Shown: piece by piece, positions 31,180 to 42,920 of the stretch
How positions within the stretch are numbered: position 1 is the first letter of the stretch
Layout of the letters: every line of letters begins with the position of its first letter
Source: Micropterix aruncella
Taxonomy: Eukaryota > Arthropoda > Insecta > Lepidoptera > Micropterigidae
Assembly: GCA_944548615.1 (NCBI GenBank)
Contig: OX155980.1
Coordinates: 57,114,079 to 57,178,078 of the forward strand
DNA: 64,000 bases
Direction: 5' to 3'
Notes under the pieces: model-generated
The model's input: the letters and a program-made list of their open reading frames with translations, nothing else
Told to the model about the DNA's origin: nothing
Database searches by the model: none
Made by a program: the position numbers and the translations under genes

Positions 31180-33050
31180 CAGCTTGGGCCTGATAGCCAG
31201 TATGTATTTACGGTCGGCCCAACTCATGCCTCAGCTCCCATCTCGCAGCATCCTCGTAGGGCACTCAATTGGAAGGCTTCGATAACCCCTGACTTCAGTT
31301 ACACCCTGCAGTTCTAGGCAGTTGTGATCTGAAGTGCGCCGAGGGAATCGCCTCGGACGATTCTGCAAATCTGAGCAACTGGCAAATTACCGGGGGAGTC
31401 TGGAACAGCGGGGTAGGTTTTGACCCGATGTCACATATCCTTAGTAGAAACGACCCCTTGGCCATCTGATCCCGAGTGAGTTGCGGCGCTACTGGTCTAC
31501 GACTATAAATATACCGTTAATATCAGGTGAAGGTCTGCACACTGCGCGCACTAGTGGAAGCTAATGGGCCCAGGGAAAATGGGCCATTATCACCCATGTG
31601 TTAGGGTCGGCCCAACTGGTCAGCACCCATCTGGTAGCCTTCAAGTATAAGGGCGAGCTCAAGACTCTGCGCCTGCGAGCCAGTTCCCCTGGGAATCGTA
31701 CTTCGGGCGCTCCCGGGCGGTTGGCGCACCGTGCGGCCAGCCAATCGACTGCATTCCGACTGATAACTGGGGGAGTCTGGAAACGGATTTGTTTTCTATA
31801 GAGCGGGGTTGGATGTAAACCTTACGGCAACCGCTCTTAAATCGACGAATCGGCCACCTGCTCCCGTGTGAGAGCCAGGCAATGGATGCCGTGGTCTGCG
31901 ATAGATTCAGTTAATACCGAATCCCTGCTAACTCAAGGAAGAGGACCGCGCAAGCGACCTCGAAAACATAACCAATCGGGAAGACGGAGAAATCTGGCCG
32001 AAACTGGTAATAAGGGCGCGACGTTGACCCGCTGGATGCACATTCCCGGTGTCCCGCGGTAAGTCGTTGGCTTCTAGGCGAGTTGGCGTACCTAGACAGT
32101 GGACTGTTTCGTCCCAAGTCTTCTACGTCCACCTCAAGGCAGACAGAACGATCAATATCGTTAAAACTCTCTGAGGTAACGGATTCGCCCGTTGTAGTCG
32201 ACACCTCCAAGTGCGCGCACTAGTACATAGTTTTGGTTCCTAATAGTACCGTGCAGCTTGGGTGGTTTTGGCCAAACTCTATATCATCTGGCCTGCCCAA
32301 CACGGTTTAACTCCCATCTGATAGCCTCATTGTAGAGGGGCTTACGCTGTTAGGGCCGCTGTGAGCTTCTGCCACGGCTGTAATCCTGCAGTCAGAGGCG
32401 GTTGGGATAAGAAGATCGCGGATTCGGGGAAAACGTCGGGCGAAACTGGGCGGTTGGTACACTATCCGGTTTCATAGGTATTAAATGACCATCGGGCTAA
32501 TAACTAGGGGGTCTGGAGATATATGTTTCCTATGACAGCGGGTGTAATTGTCAACCTGACGTCATCTATCCATGAATCGATCCGTTGGTCACTCGAATCC
32601 GAATGACTACAGCGGGCAAGGGGGTGCCTCGGTCAGCGATATATTCAAGCTGAATAACCGCTTCCGTCAGGTAGAGGCCGCGCAGGGGACTTCGAATCAG
32701 TGACCAGACAGAAGGGCAGAGAAATTCGAGGCGGAGCTAGACAGTGGCCTGTGTCGTCCACTGTCTAGCTCTTGTCTCAAGATAAAAGGGGCAACACAGT
32801 CCAGTTGGCGTTTTACCCCACGGTTGAAAGAATGATTACGTATCGTTATACCTTCCTGGGGTGATGGGTTCGCCGGTTGAAGTTGACAGCTTCTAACTGC
32901 GGCTCCATGCAGATTATGACCCGGTTGCTATCTTGGGTCGGCTTAACTCACGGGTTAACTCCCATGAGGTAGCCTCTTCTCGAAGAGGGATGAACCTGGA
33001 AAAACCTCTGTTTCCTATGTCATGGCTGTGTCGTGACATGGGATCGGATC
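31180..33050 (+). repeat. Degenerate tandem array of a ~650-680 bp GC-rich unit
   Basis: A landmark block (GGTCGGCCCAACT ... CTCCCATCTGGTAGCCTC) recurs at about 31211, 31608, 32290 and 32936, that is spacings of 397, 680 and 647 bp. Other landmarks keep order within each unit: GGGGGAGTCTGGA (31395, 31767; GGGGGTCTGGAG at 32506), CCGCGCAAGCGACCTCGA / GCCGCGCAGGGGACTTCGA, and GACAGTGGACTGT / GACAGTGGCCTGT. The first spacing reflects an internal deletion. Dispersed parts lie at 14966, 28610 and 42300. No ORF of length or family is conserved between units. Confidence 0.7.
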
Positions 33051-33574
33051 ATCATAACAATGTATGTATTGTCAATATTTTGTTTGAGTACCAAAAAAAT
33101 GAAATATTCGAGGGTAGACGCCGACTCGTGTTAATTTGGTCGTAGGCGGTAGGCGGTTCGTGGTGTATTTTATTCATTGTTATCTGGCGTCGCGGGCGAC
33201 GCGAACGTCTCGAAGCGGGCGAGAGAGGGACGCAGCGTATACGCTAGCTAGGCAGCCTGCATGCGAATCGCCGCCATGCCTTCCAGCTCTAGCCAGCTGA
33301 AAATCAATTTTATTCATGTCTGGCTTAGGACGGAGTGGTGGAATGGTCGCGTACGGACTAATCAATCGGACGCGCTAGGAGGAAATACACTATACGTTTA
33401 CAGTCCAGTCAAAAACGTCAAATATCTCTCTTTAAGTATGGCTAATAGTATTTTTGTTGCTACTTTTTTTTCGACGGGTGAATAATTTCTTAGCTAACCA
33501 CATTAACCGTTAATTTGTTATTATTTGGAATTAGATGAAAAAAAAACAAAATAGCAATATAGGGATTTGTATCT
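33051..33574. other. No recognisable gene
   Basis: 33180-33370 is moderately GC-rich, with open frames on both strands but no match I know. Confidence 0.4.
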
Positions 33575-33735
33575 TCTTACAAGACTGCCCAAAAAATAGG
33601 AGTGTAATGTTCGCAGGGTTCATATAGTATGTATGTATGTATGTAGTCCGTTTCTTTATTTCACTATAACTTCCAAAAGCTTGTTTAGAAGTATGTGGTT
33701 TTGTTAGTATTGTTGCGTCACAGGGGAACCTAAAT
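33575..33735 (+). repeat. Dispersed repeat 'ACACGACTGCCCAAC', copy b
   Basis: ACAAGACTGCCCAAAAAATAG, GTGTAATGTTCGCAGGGTTC and AAGTATGTGGTT match 19500-19648 (reversed) and 39195-39300. An expanded GTAT microsatellite sits at 33629-33645. Confidence 0.7.
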
Positions 33736-34000
33736 TGTCCAAATGTCAAATAAATAATTTTCCAAATTGTGGTTTATCGACTTTTCAGAATAGATTTTTT
33801 AGTTTGGTGAACTCATACACTAAGAAAAAAAATTATTTTATTTCCATTGAATTGTTGTAGTTTGTCGTCCCAATATATATATATATATACACGTCTAAAT
33901 ATAACCTTATGTCTAAATGGTTCCGCAACTAGGAAAATTGCTGAAGAGAAATGCGCAATATAGTGCAGGCTAGGTATATGTGTGTGCTCCAATGGAACCG

Positions 34001-34172
34001 CTAGGGGGAGATTTTTTAATCGATAGAGAAAACGCCGTATACAAGATGGCGTCACAATGTCGTCATTCTCTATCGCTGTCATTATAAATCCGTACGTGGA
34101 ATGCGGAAGTCATAGATGTATGACGTCATCTCGTATACAACATTTCTCTATCGATCAAAATTAACCCCCTTG
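34001..34172. mobile_element. Short MITE with ~50-bp inverted repeats
   Basis: The left arm AGGGGGAGATTTTTTAATCGATAGAGAAAA and GTATACAAGATGGCGTCA pair with the right arm (reversed: AAGGGGGTTAATTTTGATCGATAGAGAAAT, GTATACGAGATGACGTCA). Total about 170 bp, non-coding, ends GGGGG/CCCCC. Confidence 0.78.
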
Positions 34173-35454
34173 GGCGAACACGAGTCCCAGATAGGCGGCA
34201 AAGGCCATAAAGTTTAACTCCTGGCAAGAGCAATGTTGTGGCTCTGGTATGCTATACTCGGAATTAACCGGTCGGGCGCCAAAAATGCCTATAGGCATTT
34301 TGTGTCGTTTGACAGATCCGCGCGTAACCGTTTCGGTCGGCCCCCATTTATATTATATGGCCCCATGACTAACAAGATTAATTACCGATATTGTTAGTAT
34401 TTATTTACCAAATCGACCAAAAAGTTCCGGCGCAGTTTTTGCCCGCGAAGGCTGGCTTCAGAGCGGTTTAATCAATCCAGCGAGTTCCATTTAATTTCGG
34501 CCTACTTTTCGGTACTGCTATACTACGCGATTAGAACGCTTGCACCAAGTTGGGTTTGTGAGCGTTGATGATGGCACCTTTGTCGTGGGACCACATTTGC
34601 CAGCTGTTTTATTTATTTATTTAGACAATAGGTACATAAACAATGAACCAAAAATTCATTATTACCAATATTTTCACATAATTTGTTATTAGACCATAAT
34701 ATTATATGTGTACTAGGCATGTTAAATTAAATATCGCCTTTGTGCCGTATAACTGACGATTCAATAAAAAATGTAAATATAATAACTATTATTATTAAAA
34801 TTATTGAGATCAATTAACATTATAAAGAAATATGTAGATAGTAATAGAAAAATAACTAAAAATAATAATATCAATTCAGTAGGCTATTAAAAAAAAGCAA
34901 AAAATAAACATCATACAAATTATACGTATATCAAAGTTCATTTGCAATTTCCCCATCGCGTTTTCAACCGGTTGCGTCTATTAGCTCTCATCGGCGTAGC
35001 ATTGGTAACGTTGACACTCCTGGATCACGTTTCGCTAAGTCGTTTATTTAAAATTTAATGTCCTCAGTCCTATTATTGAGCCCTCAAGTACCCCAGATAA
35101 CATCGCATAATTCAACAATTTTGAGTGTATTTTCATCGGCTTTAGTGAGGATCTAAGTTTTTGAGGCGTATGCTAGGACTGTAGTGACGTTAAGTTGAGA
35201 GTTGAAATTTGAAACCAAATTTTAAGTGGAAGGCCAGATTAGGTTAGGTAAGGTAGGCCGGGAAAGTAAAATGAATACGTAGCAAGGTTTTGCGATTGCA
35301 TATGCGGCGTGTTATGCCATGCATCCACACCTTAGTACTGCTCCTGTAGAGGGTTGCCTTCATCGGCCCGATATAGCAGACCGGACTTTATTTGAGTTAG
35401 TTGTCGCCGAATAGGCTAAATTCAACCGAGTAAATGAAATGACAATACTACTAT
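34173..35454. other. No gene
   Basis: A short block GATATTGTTAGTATTT..ACCAAATCGACCAAAAA (34395) recurs at 39862, probably a dispersed-repeat scrap. Otherwise AT-rich. Confidence 0.5.
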
Positions 35455-35461
35455 TTGTATA

Positions 35462-35640
35462 AGCCCTGGGCCCACCCACCACGCCCACCCACCCACCCCC
35501 ACTTACCTTGGGCCCACCTACCCACCCACCCAGCTTGTGAGTGGCACATACATTTAGGCATATTTCATATTTCAGTCAAAAAAATTAACACGAAAGTCTT
35601 TGCGGTATTTGAGTTTTATATATATATATATATATATTTC
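35462..35640. repeat. CCCA-type and (TA)n microsatellites
   Basis: Interrupted (CCCA)n lies at 35470-35542 and (TA)11-type tract at 35617-35637. Confidence 0.85.
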
Positions 35641-35809
35641 AATTATTAGGTCTCTCACAATAAATATCTGTTAACAAATATTATTATTATTATAACAAGT
35701 ATTACTTTATTACTATTTATTTTTAATGCACTGAAACGAAAGCCAATCAACAACTCACTAGTCTAGTCAAAATATTCTTGTAAAATGTTCTTTAATCTAA
35801 TTTGATTGA

Positions 35810-36060
35810 CAGGTATATGTTTGGGAAAATGCCCGCTTTCCCAAACCATCTCTTCCATTTCTTGAAGACTGCCACTGGATCATTGACGAAAAGTAAGCTG
35901 TTCCACGTTTCATGGAGCTTAATCCTATTCCAGAAGTTGTTGTTTGCCACTGTAAAGAGTTTTATAACTCACATAACTGTAGTTGCAGAAAAGAAAACGT
36001 TCCTTGCATAAAACTCTGTACACCCTGCAAACGTACCTGTCTTAATTCTGGAGACAGACA
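35810..36060 (+). pseudogene. Cysteine-rich transposon-associated C-terminal fragment
   Basis: In the plus frame: QVYVWENARFPKPSLPFLED, a stop, then MELNPIPEVVVCHCKEFYNS followed by CSCRKENVPCIKLCTPCKRTCLNS-type cysteine clusters (35951-36050). Proteins with a 'CxCK...CxCRKxxxxCxxxCxxCxxxxC' tail after a 'QVYxW' segment are widespread in insect repeats and host genes, and I take this as one such tail. The stop between the two blocks and absence of anything upstream make it a pseudogene. Family name not certain. Confidence 0.5.
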
Positions 36061-36229
36061 GTACTCTTTTTTAGTATCTGTAATTTGTTGGTGCCAAAAA
36101 GTCGCTTGTTTGTTCTATTTTCGAAAAGATTTGAATCAAAGTTTAGCCCAACGTTGTTTTAAAATTATATTTTGAAATCCCCATGTTTAAAAACATATAT
36201 CGAGACGCGTCACGCTCGTTTGTACGACA

Positions 36230-36425
36230 AAATAGGGCAATATGTGGATGGCGCCATCTTGGCCGCCATCTTGAAATACCGGACCAATGTTTTTTACGTT
36301 GTGTTTTTTAATTCCCAAGCTCAAAAACATACATGTAGACACTTTGGTCGCGTTCCTATGTCAAAGGGGGCTTTACAGCGCCGATTTCGGGCATCGACAC
36401 CATATTGGCGGCCATCTTGAATATC
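36230..36425 (+). repeat. Imperfect direct repeats containing GGCGGCCATCTTGAA
   Basis: TTGGCCGCCATCTTGAAATA at 36258 and TTGGCGGCCATCTTGAATAT at 36404, each preceded by ACATACATGTAGACAC- or AACATATATCGAGACGCG-like segments, give a spacing of about 145 bp. Likely internal repeats of an unrecognised element. Confidence 0.5.
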
Positions 36426-37223
36426 TCCATTCCTATCAGGATTTCGCTTGGGCAACCGGCATTTTCGGATTCAGCATGGTTGAAATAGGGAGAACCTAAC
36501 GGTTGCCCAAAAGTTACATGATTTGCTTCTAAAAGTTCGGTTTTCATAAAATTTCACTAGACTAGATCGATTACAGCCCCTTGGTCCTTTTTGTTTGGTA
36601 TGCCGCTTTGTATCGTATGCTCTACACGTTGTCCAATGTTAGGCCACATCGCTAAGGTGGAAGCGAGTCGGCACCACTGTGACGTATGAAAAATGTATTG
36701 AAAAGAGCGAGAGAGACATAGGCAACCGCACATACTATTGGCCAACGTGTCGACTGGACCGCGACTCGCCAAGTAAAAACAATCACTACAGCGTTCGTCG
36801 TCTATTGCCGTTTATAACGTTTTACATACAACGAACTGACAAGAGCTGTCATATTAATTATAATATGACATATTAATTATGTCATATTAATTATAACATA
36901 AAAAGATCTTTTATTTGACATATGTATCATTGTTATTGGAGGGTGGGCCAGCTCGTTTGTAGCACATACGATCACGTAATCGTATCGCGAACAGAAACAT
37001 CATAATTATACAATATAATGTATAAACACCGCGTATTGGTCTCAATAGAAACCTTGAATGCCCGCCGTCTGTGCATAAGAAAACACAAATAATTAAAGCT
37101 AGTCTCGCGGCGCACAGTGGATCTCGTCCAAGTGGGAAATATAATTTCCATTCTAGTAATTAACATAAGAGTGCCGTCTGCTATAGAAGGAGTGGATAAC
37201 TCGGCTAACCTCTTGACATCAAC
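36426..37223. other. No gene; palindromic ATTAATTA block
   Basis: 36848-36900 consists of alternating GTCATATTAATTATAA repeats in both orientations. 36580-36790 is GC-richer with no recognised family. Confidence 0.5.
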
Positions 37224-37593
37224 GTAACATGACAAAAAATGGTTATATTCGCGGCCAACCCGAAACAAGCTAGACGAATACGGGCGATTGAACTACGAAA
37301 AGTTCCTACGAGCTTATCGGGAATATACCTCAGCATAACAGCTTTCTTTGCCTATTCCTTTGCTGTATATGCCGCAAGAGTATGGAATAAGTTGCCTTCC
37401 AATATACGGGATACCTACCGTTAGTTCGAGTGCGTTTCGCTCCCGGCTAAAGCTATATCTGCTCTCAAGCCATATAGCCAAAGCCATAGTCGATCCGGTA
37501 ATTCAAATGTTGACCGATTCTCAACCACATACCCTTAAACTGGGCACACGTCGCATTTTGAAAGCTCGCAGCAATCAAAGAAATAAACTTTGA
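37224..37593 (+). pseudogene. LINE ORF2 C-terminal fragment
   Basis: Frame 1 reads FAYSFAVYAARVWNKLPSNI; after a one-base shift at about 37420 it continues SSSAFRSRLKLYLLSS. This is the 'SFxVxAARxWNxLPxxIR...FRxxLKxxLL' C-terminal signature of insect LINEs (CR1/Jockey/RTE group). No RT core upstream, so it is a 5'-truncated copy. Confidence 0.75.
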
Positions 37594-38655
37594 CTCTTCC
37601 AACTTTCTTCTCTAAACCCCCATGCCTAAACCCAATCACCTTAAGTCGATCTTATTGACTGGCAGGATAAAATCACGGATCCACCAATTTTAAAACCGAT
37701 AACGTCATCCACGAAAAAATCCACTGCGCAGAGAAGAACAAAAATGAGACGGAGACTTGCTCTACTGTGCCTCTACTACGTTTTTTATGCCATTTTCAAG
37801 CAGTTGAAAGAGCAGTAAAGAGTGTTACTGAAGCATTAGCCAAATTGAGCATAATAAAAATCCCAGATAACAGCTTAATAAAAGCCTAAATTGAGTCTCG
37901 TTAAGCTATGCCAATTTTAAATATTAAGAAAGATTCTAACCGCTTATTAAACCGACAACCGATTATTATGAATTTTTTAAGTGTATCTATACCTTTTATT
38001 GTTTAAATACATATATGTAAGTCATAAATACATAATATTAGGCCATTTTTCTCATTGCTGTAATGACTTATAAATTATACGACGTTTTCAAAAATTTCAA
38101 TAATTTCGAAGCCGATCCGGAGGCAGAAGATGTAGTCCTATCTAAGTCATATTTCCCGAGTGATCTAAAGACATTGCACCCTTTTTGCGATGAGCCCAAA
38201 AAAAAAATTTTTTTTTCTCCATACAAATACGGCCTAGTCTAATAGAAACTCAGTGTATGGATGGCAGATAAAATATTGCGCCTGGGTCGTTGTCATTACT
38301 TCGTTTTACATTCGGGTGTTCTAAGTGCCTTCTGTTTTCATGTGATTTCGTTTTCAATTTTAGGTTGTGATACTTGGACTTGATTAATTGTTGCTTTATG
38401 GTTGAATTTTATTTGAACTGTTGATTTCAGCTTAAAATATATAGGTAGTTTTACATAACATACCACATTTAACAATATTTAATAACTAGTTTATTTTACA
38501 AAATCGATGTGTATATTTCTTATATGACATGGATTAATGAGTTGAGCGTTTATGTTATTACTTCCTTAAACAAGCACAATTAATTGTTATAGGTTCTCGG
38601 TTGTTACATTCTGGCTGCACCTTTTTCTCCTCTGAATTGTTTTACCATTCAGAGG
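37594..38655. other. No recognisable gene
   Basis: AT-rich spacer. Confidence 0.5.
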
Positions 38656-38659
38656 AGAT

Positions 38660-38925
38660 AGAAAAGGATTCTTGTGGTTCAACAACCCCTCCTATTCGCC
38701 TGATTTCAGTCTTTGTGACTTTTTCTTGTTCCCTAATATGAAAACTCATTTGAAAGGACGTCGTTTTGGCACTGTTGATGCCATCCAAAAATCACAGTCG
38801 AATATCTGTAGGCGATTCCAATTGAAGCTATCCAGCATTGCTTCGAAGACTGGAAACAACGCCTCCGCCGATGTATAGCCGCTCAAAGGAAATACTTTGA
38901 GGGGGATTGCATTGACGTATAAAAA
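38660..38925 (+). pseudogene. Mariner-type transposase C-terminal fragment
   Basis: The frame at 38672 reads NNPSYSPDFSLCDFFLFPNM, then KTHLKGRRFGTVDAIQ. After a frameshift near 38830 it continues HCFEDWKQRLRRCIAAQRKY and FEGDCIDV, then a stop. 'HPPYSPDLxLCDFFLFPxLKxxLKGRRF...FxxWxxRxxRCIxxxGxYFEGD' is the mariner-like C-terminal pattern containing the last catalytic Asp. The first two catalytic residues are missing, so it is truncated. Confidence 0.85.
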
Positions 38926-39194
38926 TCTAGTAACATTATTGCAACGACAAAAATAATCGTAAAATGACAAAATAAATTCACTGTGCTCCGACCAGACGCC
39001 TCGCTATGACTTTTATTGCATGCATTTATAAAACTTGGCCTGTCCTTCGAATATTTTAACAGTCTGCACAGATAAAAAAAAGATGACGAATAAAAAACAT
39101 AATAAGGTTAAAAAAAACTACCGGAAACATAATATTGCGAAAACAATGCAGGGAGGTTTTATAAGGTAAGAAACATTGTCATTCGATGGGTTTT
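38926..39194. other. No recognisable gene
   Basis: Spacer after the mariner tail; may include its 3' terminal sequence, but I cannot locate a matching inverted repeat. Confidence 0.4.
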
Positions 39195-39300
39195 ATTTTT
39201 TTACACGACTGCCCAACAAAAAAAATGTAATGTGTTTAGGGTTTATCTATGTATGTTTTTCGTTTCTTTATTCCGCCATAACTTCTAAACGCTTAAGAGG
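39195..39300 (+). repeat. Dispersed repeat 'ACACGACTGCCCAAC', copy c
   Basis: TTTTACACGACTGCCCAAC, GTAATGTGTTTAGGG and CTTCTAAACGCTTAAG match the other two copies. Confidence 0.75.
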
Positions 39301-40019
39301 CCGTGGCGGCCAAAAGGTATATGAAGCATAATTTTGTGGCCTGGTTGTGAGAACACGAAAAAGAATTTTAATACAATTATGCCGGATTTTAAAAACCCGG
39401 TCCTTACGCTATGATTTCGCCAAAACGAAATTGGTAAATTATTTCCATATTAATTGTAAATTATCATTATTCTGTCAATGTTTTCCAAAAACATAAAAAC
39501 GAGCGAGATTTTTCTTCAGTTTTTGAAAAACCTAGAGATGATTCTCAATATTAAAGAAAGACTTTCCACACCAGCGTATGGTATATTTGCATAGTACCGA
39601 GAGAGTTTTTGGAACTTCCATACAAAAAATATAAGAAAAAATGTTTGAAAGTACGTAATTTCCAGAAATGTTATGGCCAAACATATTTTTTTTTCTATTT
39701 ATTAAAGATAATTTGAGTGATATAAAAAATAACACATTGATCTTAAGTTATTTTATAATTGTAATCTAATTTTTACTTTAAAAAACTATTCATTTGATAA
39801 TTTATTATATTAGGGATATAGATATAATAAGGGAATAAGAGAGAATTCATAAAGAAACGATATTGTTAGTATTTTTATACAAAATCGACCAAAAAAAGGT
39901 GTGGCGGTTAAACGACGAAATTCGGAAATTGATTAATTGCTATTTCCCGTTTTTAATTTAGATTTAGTAACTATTTTCAAATTGTTTTATTTTTAACACC
40001 TATGTTGAATTATACATAA
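39301..40019. other. No recognisable gene
   Basis: AT-rich spacer. Confidence 0.5.
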
Positions 40020-40945
40020 CTAGCTGCGCCCAGCGGTTTCACCCGCGTGGCGATGGAAAATTGTGATAATGATGATAGAAAACCATATATCTTTATAAAT
40101 TATAGCCTATGTGTTATTCTGATGTGTAAGCTATATTATTGTAAAGTTTCATCAAAATCCATTTAGTAGTTGTTGCGTGAAAGAGTAACAAACATCCATA
40201 CATACATACAAACTTTCGCGTTTATAATATTAGTGGGATAGTAGGATATAATTTAAATTTCGAATGTCAATTTCTTAGATTTTTCCTACTTACTTGACAG
40301 TTATCGTTATATTTGAGATAATTCACACTATATCTTTATAAATTATAGCCTATGTGTTATTCTGATGTGTAAGCTATATTATTGTAAAGTTTCATCAAAA
40401 TCCATTCAGTAGTTTTTGCGTGAAAGAGTGACAAACATCCATACATACATACAAACTTTCGCGTTTATAATAATAGTAGGATAGTAGGATAGAATTTAAA
40501 TTTCGAATGTCAATTTCTTAGATTTTTTTCCTACTTATTTGACAGTTATCGTTATATTTTAGATATTTCACGCTATATCTTTATAAATTATAGCCTATGT
40601 GTTATTCTGATGTGTAAGCTATATTATTGTAAAGTTTCATCAAAATCCATTCAGTAGTTTTTGCGTGAAAGAGTAACAAACATCCATACATACATACAAA
40701 CTTTCGCGTTTATAATATTAGTAGGATAGTAAGATGGAATTTAAATTTCGAATGTCAATTTCTTAGATTTTTCCTATTTACTTGACAGTTATCGTTATAT
40801 TTTAGATAATTCACACTATATCTTTATAAATTATAGCCTATGTGTTATTCTGGTGTGTAAGATATATTATTGTAAAGTTTCATCAAAATCCATTCAGTAG
40901 TTTTTGCGTGAACGAGTAACAAACGAGTTTATAATATTAGTAGGA
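40020..40945 (-). mobile_element. Helitron-like element with four internal 243-bp repeats
   Basis: On the minus strand the element starts TCCTACTAATATTATAAAC at 40945 (preceded by A) and ends with GCGG-(GTGAAA)-CCGC, TGGGCGCAG and CTAG at 40020-40023, followed by T. Start, end hairpin, CTAG and A|T target fit a Helitron of the Lep1 type. Most of the body is four copies of a 243-245 bp module: TATCTTTATAAATTATAGCC recurs at 40088, 40331, 40576 and 40819. Each module starts again with the 5' terminal TCCTACTATCCTACTAATA-like sequence. No coding capacity. Confidence 0.8.
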
Positions 40946-42290
40946 TATCACTGTGTTCATCTCTATTACTGATTTCATCACAAGAAAACTCATAGGGATT
41001 GTCAGCAAAATGAGTCTAACGGACATTAAAAAAAAGAAATATCGATGTTTAGATGATCTAAATATCGATGATTTGAAAACGATATTTTTCGACCATCGAT
41101 GTTGCCGTTACGATGTTGGTATCGATGGTAGCGTCGATTTTTTTCCTTCGATGTCCATTCCTAGTCAAGCTAACCATACGTAATTCATTAATATTCATTT
41201 CTTTATTATTTAGATATTGCAATATTAAAATGCGCTAAAAATGTGTTTAAATGTGTATGGTTGCATCCCATTTTTACGCATACATTCATTTCTAGCATCC
41301 GCTGTGGGTTTCTGTGTGACATTTATTATTGTGATGTTTGTGTCTGTAAGTAGTCGTCAGGCGAGTAGACGCACGAGAGGCTAGCGGCTCCATCCACCAA
41401 GTCAATCCCTTACTTGCTGTCGTGCCAGTCGGCTGATCGCGATATCTAGGAGCAGCGATCCTCGAATCGACTTATTTTATGAGGAATATTATTCACTTAT
41501 AAGAATATTTGTTTATTTTTGGGATCAGCCAATAAATTTAATTGCGAATTCAGCTAAATAAGTTTCGTAATGATATAAAAATAGTAGAAAAAACTAGTAA
41601 GTATATATTTTCACTGACCGCGCTCTTGAAAGATTGATCTCTCCATGACTCCTTCATTGAAGATAATCCCCGGAGTTGCAATCTATGTAGTTACATTTTT
41701 CTGCTTCTGTTACTATAGATTAGGTAGCTCGTAACGTATGGAATAAAAGACATCCAAAGCTTACCTGAAAGAAAAGAAAATGATAATAATAACAAAAGAA
41801 ACGCACACAAAGAACAATTTGTATATGAATAGCACATCGAAATGTCACATCGAGAACCTATTACTTCGAAATAAGCTATAACCACAAATCATAATGATAC
41901 GTGAGTACCGGTTTTTGTCCTAACGTCGTATACAGTAAATAAACATGGTATACTTGGACAACAATGACAGTTGGAAATTGAAGTGTCAATAGATAAAATA
42001 GAACTGCAAATGTGTAGAAATGTAAAAATATTTAGCATGCATAACATTAATTTATAAATGACATTGGGGGACTGACTGAGGATAGAAGTCTTTGATTCTT
42101 TTGAAATATTTATTAAGCTCGGGCAGAAAACACGACCATATATTCGTTGAAACTGCCCGGTGGTGAATGGATTGGCTACGGTCTCCATCCGCTTCGTTGG
42201 AGTAAGATAATTGTACTTTCGCAACCGCTCTATTCTCCTATGCTAATCCTGCCGAATTAAAAACTTCGATAAAAGAAAAGCGGTTTGATT
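40946..42290. other. No recognisable gene; cluster of ATCGAT motifs
   Basis: Between 41038 and 41125, ATCGAT occurs four times (41042, 41064, 41096, 41121 approx.). TATCGAT-type sites are bound by DREF in flies, but nothing here shows a promoter. A minus-strand frame of 111 codons at 42224-41889 has no match I know. Confidence 0.4.
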
Positions 42291-42299
42291 CCTATTGAA

Positions 42300-42920
42300 A
42301 GACATTTAGGCGAATACGGAGAAGGTTCTTAACACCCTTAAGAAATAAAATACCGCTGGAGTCGGTGTGTTTGGTCACTTTGGAGCTGTTATCTGCAACG
42401 GGCGAACCCAGGGTGTTATAACGATATAGATCGTTCTTTCAACCGTAAAGTGATTACACAAAGACTCAGAGACAACACAGTCCACAATCTAGGGAGCTAA
42501 GGGCCCTTGCTGAGTTGGCCACGAAGACCCATTCTGTTCAGGGTTGGTCACACTCACGGGTCAACACCCATCCGACGGCCTCCACGCATGAAGTGCGAGC
42601 CTGGGTAGGACTCTGGCCTTATGGTTATTTTCCCCTAGGAATCAATCTTCTGGCGCTCCTGGACGGTCTGCGCTCCGTGCGGCATTGCCAATCAATTGCG
42701 CACTCTGACTAACAGTCGGGGGAGTCTGGAAGCAGTACTGTTTGCTATAGAGCGGGGGTGGTTGAGGATCTTACGGCGACTGCTCTTGAAACGACCATGC
42801 TACCCGATCCTGGGTGAACAGCCGGGCAAAGGATGCCGTGGTCCGCGATAGATTCGGTATACACCGTTTCACCGCTTCGTAAGGGAGAGAACCGCGCAAG
42901 CGACCAACCCTGAACAAAAT
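42300..42920 (+). repeat. GC-rich complex repeat, dispersed copy
   Basis: The copy aligns with 31580-31960 over 400 bp: CACGGGTCAACACCCATC, CTCCTGGACGGTC versus CTCCCGGGCGGTT, GTCGGGGGAGTCTGGAA, CTATAGAGCGGG, GGATGCCGTGGTC and CCGCGCAAGCGACC. This is the best-conserved single copy outside the array. Confidence 0.75.

Noticed and set aside
35462..35545. CCCA repeats as telomeric DNA
   Set aside because: Insect telomere repeat is TTAGG (CCTAA); the CCCA tract does not match.
41038..41125. ATCGAT cluster as a promoter
   Set aside because: AT-rich DNA gives such motifs easily, and no gene or start site follows.
41889..42224. 111-codon minus-strand ORF
   Set aside because: I could not match it to any family, and the region is AT-rich with no supporting signals.
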